A stretch of DNA of 60,000 nt, taken from Nematostella vectensis (lineage: Eukaryota; Cnidaria; Anthozoa; Actiniaria; Edwardsiidae). The stretch is taken from positions 6,680,203 to 6,740,202 of the forward strand of contig NC_064037.1 in NCBI RefSeq assembly GCF_932526225.1, read 5' to 3'. The notes beneath the pieces were generated by a model. The model had not been told where the DNA came from, did not search any database, and worked only from the letters and a program-made list of their open reading frames with translations. Shown in pieces: positions 51,180 through 60,000 of the stretch. A program made the position numbers and the translations under genes. Every line of letters starts with the position of its first letter. Within the stretch, counting starts at the first letter, position 1.

Positions 51180-52280
51180 GAAGTCATATCCCCCATGGTT
51201 ATGGGGGGAGGGGGTAGCAACTGATGCTCAAGGTCATATCCCCTATGGGTAGGGGACCACTGACGAACATGTAATATCCCCTATGGGTAGGGGACCACTG
51301 ACGAACAAGGCATATCCTCTATGGGTAGGGAGACCACTGACGAACAAGTAATATCCCCAATGGGTGGGGTGACCACTGACAAACAAGTAATATCCCCTAT
51401 GGGTGGGGAGACCACTGACGAACAAGTAATATCCCCTATGGGTGGGGTGACCACTGACGAACAAGTAATATCCCCTATGGGTGGGGAGACCACTGACGAA
51501 CAAGGCATATCCTCCATGGGTGGGGAGACCACTGACGAACAAGTAATATCCCCTATGGGTGGGGTGACCACTGACGAAAAAGGCATATCCTCTATGGGTA
51601 GGGAGACCACTGACGAACAAATAATATCCCCTATGGGTGGGGTGACCACTGACGAACAAGTAATATCCCTTTGGGTGGGGTGACCACTGACGAACAAGGC
51701 ATATCCCCTATGGGTGGGGAGACCACTGACGAACAAGGCATATCCTCCATGGGTGGGGAGACCACTGGCGAACAAGTAATATCCCCTATGGGTGGGGTGA
51801 CCACTGACGAAAAAGGCATATCCTCTATGGGTAGGGAGACCACTGACGAACAAATAATATCCCCTATGGGTGGGGTGACCACTGACGAACAAGTAATATC
51901 CCTTTGGGTGGGGTGACCACTGACGAACAAGGCATATCTCCTATGGGTAGGGAGACCACTGACGAACAAGTAATATCCCCTATGGGTGGGGTGACCACTG
52001 ACGAACAAGGCATATCCCCTATGGGTAGGTAACCACTTATGAACAAGTAATATCCCCTGTGGGTGGGGAGACCCCTGACTAAAACAAGTAATATCCCCTA
52101 TGGGTGGGGAGACCACTGACGAACAAGTAGTATCCCTTATGGGTAGGTGACCACTGACGAACAAGGCATATCCTCTATGGGTAGGAAGACCACTGACGAA
52201 CAAGTAATATCCCCTATGGGTGGGGAGACCACTGACGAACAAGGCATATCCTCTATGGGTAGGGTAGCCACTGACCAAGT
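51180..52280. repeat. 39-40-bp minisatellite downstream of the GPCR
   Basis: About 28 units with 'accactgacgaacaagtaat' and 'atcccctatgggtgggg'. Subtypes alternate (aagtaatatcccc, aaggcatatcctc). A block of several units is itself duplicated (about 51500-51680 and 51730-51920). Reading frames in it on both strands are by-products. It begins about 100 bp after the receptor stop codon and may be in its 3' UTR. Confidence 0.95.
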
Positions 52281-53314
52281 CATGTTTCTTTGCCCCAAGA
52301 AGCTTTTATAGACAATGTTGTCTTCTTTTATAAAAATGTTAATTCACTACATAGATGTCAATACTGCATTGACTGCCATAACCATATACAATAGTTGTGA
52401 CACTAACAATTTTCCATTTTCTTATAGTTTTAATAGTGAAATAGTCTTATAAGTGAAATAGGTGTATAAGAAAGCCTTTGGAAGATTTAGATTCAAATCA
52501 ATAAATATAAATTATATTACTTGTAAAGTTATTAACGTTTAACAACTTATTCAGCTGTAAATAAACAAGGCAAGTGAAATAAATTACACTGCATTCAATA
52601 TTTTAGTTTAGAGACATATTAATGTGAAACGTTTCTAAAAATAAATTCTAGAAAGTTTTATCGCTTTTCATATCTTTGAAAGTATACTAATACCTGTACT
52701 GGGACACACTTTGTTTCCCATCTCTCTTATGTATACAAGGGGAAACAGAACAACGTGACTCTCGAAATGCAAGCCCAAATGGCTTCAAACTTCACCCAAA
52801 CCACATCTAAGACTTCACCGTCAGGTGAGAATATTTTTGAGAGTTTTACGATTTTATTTCGTAGTAAAATGAACGGCTTATTTCAATCCCATATGGTTAC
52901 TGTAAACGTGAACCACTATAATTTATTCATACACAGTGAGCTTGGGATACTTGTGGTTTCTTGTACAGTTATTTTAGGAAGGCTAACAACAGTGATACGT
53001 TTACATTGGCTGGATATTTACCCATCCTCTTTCCATTCTTCGGACCTAAGTATCATTGCCTCTCAGAACCTTCCCAGCTGATTCTTTCAGCAGTTTCCAA
53101 GAAGCTTAGAGTCTGGTTGCTCGTGACACAGCCCTCTACTGTATGCTGTTGTTTGTATTGCACTACAAACCCTCCCAATGCTAGCCAATTATAATGCAAG
53201 AAAAGCACTCTATATTATTGGCAACAATTTATGTTCTTAGTTGGTAACACTAGAACTATAGAGTACAACCAATTTTGTAGAATTGTCACCTTAAACACTT
53301 TAGTAGGTATTGGT
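52281..53314. other. intergenic stretch between GPCR array and CLYBL
   Basis: AT-rich. It includes one weak candidate coding exon (52767-52824, listed separately). No other feature recognised. Confidence 0.4.
52767..52824 (+). CDS. weak candidate first coding exon of an unknown gene
   Basis: An ATG at 52767 opens a short frame (MQAQMASNFTQTTSKTSPS) that ends at a good donor (cag/gtgaga) at 52824. It has a possible glycosylation site (NFT). No downstream exon could be matched, and CLYBL lies on the other strand just beyond. It may be chance. Confidence 0.2.
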
Positions 53315-56300
53315 CTAAGATTGCAGCACATCAGCCAAGCGCACAATAGCACGTGCCTGGAGAACAAGTGGCATGTCAATCATGTCGCCTTGGAAACTCA
53401 TTGCTCCCTGAAAAAAAAACATATCATAGGCATCACATAACAATTCTACATACAGTCAGCTGGCAATTGGCATACCACGAATATGGAATAATCGGCATTG
53501 AAAGAGTCAATTGGTTACATTAATAGCCCACTTTATTTCAAAAGAACCTATCAGTCAGTCAATCTTAAAATCAATTAATTGATTTGCTCTTGATAAGGTT
53601 ACATTACATAAATAATAGAACCCATTAGGATAACATTTTCATTTTATGCACAATCAACATAAGAGTTAGATAAGAGAATAGAATCCAGGTTATTATTAGC
53701 AGCGTCATTTTCTATTACCAATATTGTTCTGCTTCCCTCTTCTAGCAGCAAAAAAAAACAGTAAATGTATAAGAAATTATCTAAAATAAAGGAGAAAATG
53801 CCTTGAAAGGGCCTTTTGGGCCCCCTCCTGTTAAAAATCCTGGCTATGCAACTGCTAGCATCCCATCTGATGAAATTTGAGTTGGTCATTATGACATGAA
53901 TGTGGTACTGCTTGACATCATCCATGTCCTACCTTTCCTTGTTTTTCTTGCTCTTCGAATGCAGAAAGCAGATCTTTTGCCCATTTGATTTTCTCAGGTG
54001 GTGGAGAGAAAGCCTTGTTCACAATATCTATTTGACCAGGATGTATAATCTGCTTTCCTACAAGTGGATAAGGAACATAATAATCAGTCATCATACACAC
54101 TGCTACTATCTATTTAATTACAGAATTACAACTTTTTATCCTTTATACCATACTCTTTTCTATTTAAATAATATTAATTGAATTTATTCAAAGAGCATGT
54201 AACTTATATGCAAGTCCTTAGTAGTCTCCCTCGCAACTGTTCTTGACTTGTAACGCTAGGGGATGCTTGCCATTCTGGACTGGTCATGTTTGGCGGCATG
54301 ACACCAGGGAACTATTTAACTCACCAGTAAATCCCATGCGTGCTCCTTCCTCAGACTGTGACTTTAAGCCTATAAGATCTACCATAGGGAAAAAGCAGTA
54401 TAAGCTATGCACACACCCTTTTGTAATTAGGTTAAAAAAGCAGAGGATTTCTGTTTTGCACTTGGGGACCTCATATTGCTGAAATGAGCAAGTTTGATTT
54501 TTTTAAGCAGCTAATGAAATTGCTTGAATTTGTTTCTGCAATATAATTACTGAAACTAAATGCCTACTTACTGGGTTGAGTACATTTCAAATCCCCTCAG
54601 AGTTTGTTTGTATATTGTAAATTCACAAGCAAACATCCCTCTAGATACTGTATGCTATATTTTTTATACCTTTGAAGTCTATATCAACAAGGTCAATAGC
54701 CTGAAGTCCAAATGCCTTAGCATGTACCACCACATACTGACGTGCAAACAGGAGTTCTTTAGCATCCTTGGTCCTGGTCCCTCCTGATGGTGTGAAAATC
54801 ACAGGGAGTCATCCATGGAGATTCAAGGAGGCAGGCAGTAAACATATTGATGGAGAAAACAGATTGATGGGAGAATAAAAAGACAGATAGACAGATGGAG
54901 GGGCAAGCAGACAGACAGACGGATGGACGGACAGACAGACAGACAGACAATCAGCTAGGTAGATGGGAGGACAGATGGACAGATCAACAGATAGGTATAG
55001 AGACAGATAGTAGGGCATACAGGCATGTACTAGACAGGCAGGTATTGGTGTCATACTGTACCTATGCTGACCAGGAAGTCATCAGAACCAAATATAATAG
55101 CCTGAAGGGCAAAATTTCGCTGCTCACTAGTGCCATACTCGCACACTTCCCGCAGGTTTAACAGACTTATCGCACTCTCAGCTTGAGTGATTAATCCAAT
55201 CTTTTGCTTCTTCTCTTTCATCAACCGTCCAATTTTGTCATTAACCTAAAACAAAATTTATCTGACTTGGCTGGACAAAATCTTAAGATGCATGCCCATA
55301 CAAAATCCAGGTAGTTTCAAACAAAGTGGTCATAATCTAATAATAATAATAGTGCTTATAATAATAGTGTACAGTATATTGAAAACCTACAGTATTGCAG
55401 CCAAAGCTGGATTACAGGTTGTTCACAATACTATCCCTAATAAAAATCATAATAAATAATATCCTTTATACAGTGTACTCAACACAGGCGCGTACCCAGG
55501 ATTGGCTGCGAGGGGTGTGCAGTCATGGGCATCATATGCGCAAGGGTCAATCTTTTTTTAAAAGTTACAAAATTAAAGAATCCTCATACAAACTTACCCA
55601 TTTCAATTCTGCAACGGAATCCATTTTAGGGACAACAATCGTCTGTGGCAGAGTCTTGGCATTAAATACAGCATTCAGGTCATCTTCAGCCAAACCACTG
55701 GAAACTGAGTTCACACGCACACACACCTCACTGCGCCCAAATGACAGCACAGCTAGTAGCTCACTGATGGTCCGTCTTGCCTCTTCCTGTAATAAAAGAG
55801 AAGTCCACTGCTTTTGGTTGTCGCTTGTTGTGTATACTATTATCTTAAAGCTTGTAGGCAGCTCAAAATTGCAGAGGGAAAAAAAGCAGAGGATTCATAT
55901 TTTCCTTTCCCAGTATTCATGTTAGCATGCTGGTTTTAAGGGACTTTTAATTACTTTAATAACTTTAGCTTCTTTAAACTCCTCTCGAGTATTCGTCAAA
56001 TACATCACTTTTTTCATACATCCATCCGAAAATCTCAAGGCTTGAGAATTTTTGGAGAAGGGGTGGGATATATTCACTTTTGGGGGGAGGGATGGGTAAA
56101 ACCTCGCAGGCGTTTGCTGTATAAAAAGCTTTAGCGAACAAATCCACTTTTAGATCTCATGAGGGTGTTAGATAAATTGCGCTTTGCAAGGGCATTGTTG
56201 TTTTAAATTATCTTAACCCATTGACTCCTGGCTATTTTTGAGCTGAATTTACAAAAAACAGACTGAAAACAGATACCTCCTCCCCTATTCTGAGTTTTAT

Positions 56301-57414
56301 ACAGCCCATCAAAGTCAAACACAGCTACACCTAGTCAGCGGTATCCAAGCTTTCCAAAAGTGCTTTGCGGTCCCCACTTTTAATCCCTTGTCGTTGTGCT
56401 GAAGCCAGCACAAGTTGATGGTTGCTTGTATTTTTCATCAAAAATACAGCTATGAGCATATTAGGAGAGTGTCTCAGGACATCATGAAGTCTATTGGGGC
56501 ATAATTGAGTGCTTTGATTATGGATGTGTCTAGAGCTGTGTTTGCTGATCTCTCTCCCTTGTGTGGTATTTTGAGCGTTTTATTGAGAGGGGTGATTCTG
56601 CTTTTCTTTTCTTGTTCGATTTGAAATTTGTCAAAGAACCTGTGCTATTATTTGGCTTAAGAGGAGTTGCCAGCACCTTGGTTGGATGCATATCTTCAAG
56701 ACCATTTATCCCTTAGACTGATGCCTGAGTATCTTCATCTTGTTGTGTTTATTTTGCATTTATGAATTTTTTGGGTTGTGGGTACTTCCCAAAGCCGGTA
56801 CAGGCCGGTTGAGGGGTCAATGTGTTAATAGAAAATAGGCAAAATGATGGTTTTCTTTAGAATAATTTTTTGAAAGCGATAACAATTGCTAAAAAGCGGG
56901 AGATTTGGTCTTACCACGGGAGAAGGGGTCCAAAATCTTGAGACTCCGGCCTAATGCGGGAGAGTTGACAGGTATGTCCATATGACACCTACGACCACCA
57001 AACCACCACCCCCTTCCTGAGCAAATCCTGGAACATGCCTGAGGACATCATAAAGATGGCACATTGCAAAACTCAAACAATTATAATGAGAACTCCTCAC
57101 TTATTAAGAGGTATAAAAATTCCCTTCAAAACCACTAATATTCGGCCTGGGTGACCTGCGATCCGAGTTGACAGGAGAAGAACTACTCTACTTACCTTTC
57201 GATTGATTGCGACAGCGTCTTCACAATCAAGAACCACACAATCAGCATCTAAGCCTGTCGCTTTACGGATCTTTTTCTCGTCATTCCCCGGCATGTAAAG
57301 AAACGAACGCCTTGGTACAAATCCGCTTATACATCGAACCACATTTTTCTGGGCCACATTTTTCTGTCCACATTTTAGCAAATTTCTGAAAGAACACAAT
57401 CTTGCAGCAGCCAT
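53315..57414 (-). CDS. CLYBL: citramalyl-CoA lyase, mitochondrial (citrate lyase beta-like), complete
   Basis: Mitochondrial enzyme of the HpcH/CitE aldolase family. It cleaves citramalyl-CoA to acetyl-CoA and pyruvate, completing itaconate-derived C5 breakdown, and in animals protects B12-dependent metabolism (family knowledge). Exons on the minus strand in coding order are 57414-57196, 55786-55598, 55245-55062, 54783-54670, 54369-54325, 54057-53933 and 53407-53315. All are GT-AG with matching phases (0, 0, 1, 1, 1, 0) and sum to 969 nt (322 residues; human 340). The N-terminus (MAAARLCSFRNLLKCGQK) is Arg/Lys-rich without acidic residues, a mitochondrial targeting peptide. Landmarks are RRSFLYMPGNDEKKIRKA, VLDCEDAV, CVRVNSVSSGLAEDDL, LITQAESAISLLN (metal-binding Glu), FGSDDF (GGEDF in human), AFGLQAIDLVDIDF, GKQIIHPGQIDIV and the late MIDMPL with its conserved active-site Asp. 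It is intact and divergent from TRMT2A. Confidence 0.96.
54840..55045. repeat. GACA/GATA-type microsatellite in CLYBL intron 3
   Basis: Imperfect tetranucleotide runs (gacagacagacagacagaca, gatggacgg, agatag) extend over about 200 bp between exons 3 and 4. Frames such as the Cys/Leu/Ser-rich minus-strand ones are composition artefacts. Confidence 0.9.
55787..57195. other. CLYBL intron 1, no embedded gene seen
   Basis: A 1.4-kb intron without a tandem array or recognisable element. Short G-rich stretches occur near 56055-56095. Confidence 0.5.
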
Positions 57415-57679
57415 TTTCTAGTAGGCGTTCCTCGTAGCTATAGCAAATCCACAGGTAGACCACAGTAATATCTTCTAAACTCACCAAACAAAACTAAACA
57501 AGCACAGAAATCATCCCTGCAATTCCATAAGCCTTTTCTAGTTAGTATATTCTGTTGATGCTAGTTCATTGTTTGTTTGATTTTTTCCATCACTGTGATA
57601 AAACAACCAGTTGCCTGTGGTTTTCACTTTCCGAATAAGATTGGGTCGAGTACCGAGTTGAGGCCATGCGAAAAACAAT
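57415..57679. promoter_or_regulatory. bidirectional promoter of CLYBL and TRMT2A
   Basis: Only 265 bp separate the divergent start codons. Both starts are in an 'aATGGC' context (aaaATGGCTGC for CLYBL, aatATGGCGGC for TRMT2A), which resembles YY1 sites at translation starts of housekeeping genes. No TATA box is seen at a suitable distance on either strand. Confidence 0.6.
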
Positions 57680-58273
57680 ATGGCGGCGAAGAAAGATGTT
57701 AACAAACCCAATGTTTGTCAAGAAGAATCTGATACCACAACTTCTAAACAAGCCTCTTTCGACGCTTCTAGCACGGGATATGTTCCTTTAGATATGAAGG
57801 AAGGAGAATCAACTGATAAAAAGCCAGATCTTGTAGAATACACAAATTCGGAAACTGATGACGATGTGATCTTGGAGAAAAAGTTTAACACATCGGAGAG
57901 CGCGGCCTCTCTTACAAGCGAGGATAAAAACAATACTCTCCCTGGTCAACCAGGAAATGATGGTGATTCCATTACTACGACAGAGGCGAATCCTTTGAGT
58001 GTTTCAACTGCAGAAGTGAGCAAAAATACAACACCATCTTTACCAATGGAATCTGAGAGTCAGGGTACAACAACAGCTACCAGTGCATCCTCATCTTCAG
58101 TGAGTGCACCAGATCCTGTAGCAGGACCCTCGACAGACCCTGAACAAGCTGAGGACAAAAGCTACTTGAATTCAGCTGAGTATGCCTACACAAAGAGAGC
58201 GGAGTTTACGTCTGAAATATTCAAGATTGAGATCAACAATTTACCAAAGTTGCCAAGGGGTTTCGGCTTTAAG
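57680..58273 (+). CDS. TRMT2A: tRNA (uracil-5-)-methyltransferase homolog A, first exon only
   Basis: This exon encodes the first 198 residues and ends at a phase-0 donor (ttaag/gtaggt). TRMT2A makes 5-methyluridine-54 in cytosolic tRNA. Residues of about 1-165 are a low-complexity Ser/Thr/Glu/Asp-rich and probably disordered arm. The identifying part is the end, YTKRAEFTSEIFKIEINNLP, which matches the family's conserved FTSEIFKLE start of the RNA-recognition motif. The remaining RRM and the SAM-dependent methyltransferase domain are not in the window, so downstream exons must lie beyond 60000 or in the intron part I could not resolve. It is head-to-head with CLYBL. The N-terminal arm is longer than in vertebrates. 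Confidence 0.85.
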
Positions 58274-60000
58274 GTAGGTTTGTGAATTTGCTGAATCACA
58301 CTTTATTTTTCAAGTGGTTCTCATAACCTAGATGCTTGATAGTGAAGGCTCTTAATGGCAGTTCTTTACAGCATAGCCTTAATATGTCTGGAATGGTTGT
58401 ATTGGCCTAACACAGTTTAGTACCTGAATAAACCAAACGAATGCCAGCAGTTTCTTTCATAAACCAGTTCTTCCATAGACCAGTTTGTCAATAGCAAAAC
58501 CAGTTCATCCATAACGATGCCTTTCGTCCATAGATATAATATGGGTTTAAAACTGGCCAAAAACATGCACAAAACTGTTCCAGCAACTTGTGTGGGTTTT
58601 TGTTTTATAAATACAAAGAGTAAACCAAGGTCGATGTCAAACTGTATCACTGATCGTACCTAAGCTACTGAAAGTGAAAATACTGTAAATAGTTGCTTGA
58701 AACATTACAGTACAAGTCTAGAGTAAAAAAAACCTCCCCTTGCAAGTGTCAAGTCCTCACTATCACTCTTATCACTCGAGAATCGAGACACACTTTTAAT
58801 GAGGCAATCGAGAACTAAGCCACCATCTCACACTTTGCATTGCGGCGCTCACTTTTTTTTTGAGGAGCTCAAAAGTTTATACAGTTGAAGCTCTCATAAG
58901 GACCACCTTGGGAACTGAAAATTGTGGTCTTTAACGGAGCTGGTCTCTTACAAGAGCTTGCTCTCATAAGTGACCACTGCGCGCCAAAAACTTGAACAAT
59001 ACAGTAGGTGTGTGAGCAGTTGAGGGATTCCGCATTACAAGTATCAAACGTTAGAAATACCGCTTATTCTGAATAAATATGCATCACAAAGCAACGAGAG
59101 TTTACTGTGACCTTTATTCTAGGATATAAGACAATCATATGACAGTTACATGGTGATAAATCGTGAAAATATTCGAGTTAGTTAACTGGGATTGACTGGA
59201 GACTGACCGAGAGGTTGGTAAGCCTGTGGGTCGCCTACTAGAAAGGCAGCTTTTGTGAAACATTACAACATTTTCGCTTTAAATGTGATTTCAGCATGCA
59301 TTGCATATGATGTTTATCGGGTGTTGACTGATGTTGTAAAGCCAGAAATCATTGTGGTTGCTTATGAGAGCTTAAAATAAAAGAAAATCTCAGTTGGTGG
59401 TTTAGATTGGGGTGATTATCGGAGCTGGTCAGAAAAACTTGCATATTATGGTACTCACGTGGCATTGTGGACTGCCAAAGCAAATTGCTCAATGTGAGTG
59501 TTTGAAACTGAAAAAGGAAAATCGGTTGAAATATACTTAGCAATAAGATATAAGTACTGTTTTGAAAGTTAGAATTTGCATCTTACCTGTCATCGTCTTC
59601 TTCTTTTGGCTTTTTTGGTTGGAGCGGTACTGTAGCGGTACATGAGCGTAGAAGCGATAAGGAGAAAGAGGACAAATTTGCATATGCTGTAGCTTTTGCA
59701 ACCCGACCTCCCAGTAATTTGACGTTTGCTGGACATATGATGTGTGAACTTGGTGCAACTCCTCATCCCTGCTGTGCTTTGCCTAATATTATGAAGCTCA
59801 CATTTCATGAATTCATGCGAAAAATAACAATTTTTAATTCACTTTTTTTAGCATAATAAAAAGCAGAATTTCTTGAAAATCGGCTTTCCTTACAAGAAAT
59901 TAGAAATATTTCACCTAAAAGTATTTATTTTGAATAAAGGAATTTTCGAAAACCCAGTGGAAAAATTTAGTTTATCAATACTTGAAAACCAATGCAATTC
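58274..60000. other. TRMT2A intron 1 (partial), no exon recognised
   Basis: At 58880-59000 there is repeat-like sequence with 'agctctcataaggaccacct' and a second 'cttgctctcataagtgacca', typical of an interspersed element. An open plus-strand stretch around 59615-59850 (KEKEDKFAYAVAFATRPPSN) has no recognised family and no clear splice sites. No TRMT2A RRM continuation was found. Confidence 0.45.

Noticed and set aside
51243-52278. Repeat-containing reading frames on both strands after the GPCR
   Set aside because: They are produced by the 39-40-bp minisatellite and lack unique sequence, a proper start context or splice logic.
54759-55161. Cys/Leu/Ser- and Asp/Arg-rich ORFs
   Set aside because: They lie in the GACA/GATA microsatellite of CLYBL intron 3; only the flanking exons are coding.
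59537-59808. Minus-strand ORFs ending near a GT donor at about 59588
   Set aside because: Two overlapping frames are equally open, no acceptor or homology was seen, and an open plus-strand frame covers the same DNA.

Overview
The window looks like nuclear DNA of an invertebrate metazoan. An anthozoan cnidarian such as a starlet-type sea anemone is the best guess. Reasons: intron-rich genes whose proteins align closely with vertebrate orthologues, an AT-rich background full of short inverted-repeat transposons and minisatellites, GT-AG introns and no operon structure. The species call is inference.

Layout. Positions 1-725 are a 43-bp minisatellite. A small four-to-five-exon gene of unknown function lies on the minus strand at 1273-2513. 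It is head-to-head with UBE3B, and only 238 bp separate the start codons. UBE3B (HECT-type ubiquitin ligase) fills 2752-33732 on the plus strand. I could rebuild it as 32 phase-consistent exons encoding about 1065 residues, close to the roughly 1068 of the human protein. Its introns hold a broken Ty3/gypsy element, a LINE fragment, a mariner-like fragment, several MITE families, a 1.4-kb hairpin-like inverted repeat and a probable nested intronless gene at 12047-12472 with its own CRE, TATA box and poly(A) signals.

The most striking feature is a set of tandem arrays in UBE3B that straddle exon borders. Each unit carries a copy of a real splice acceptor (exons 6, 21, 26, 32), a real splice donor (exons 18, 22, 27, perhaps 17) or the stop-codon end of the last exon, together with up to about 25-45 nt of coding sequence. 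A single gene is thus studded with dozens of decoy splice sites.

From 33733 to 49900 I see no convincing gene. The stretch holds MITEs, a nested pair of transposons (40089-42076, with a perfect 11-bp target duplication) and low-complexity DNA. A class A GPCR with a single-exon coding region lies at 49914-51077 and is followed by a 39-40-bp minisatellite. CLYBL (mitochondrial citramalyl-CoA lyase) is complete on the minus strand at 53315-57414 in seven exons. It shares a 265-bp bidirectional promoter with TRMT2A (tRNA uracil-5 methyltransferase), whose first exon is at 57680-58273 and whose remainder lies beyond the window.

The genes do not form a pathway: UBE3B acts in protein turnover, CLYBL in mitochondrial C5 metabolism, TRMT2A in tRNA modification and the GPCR in cell-surface signalling.
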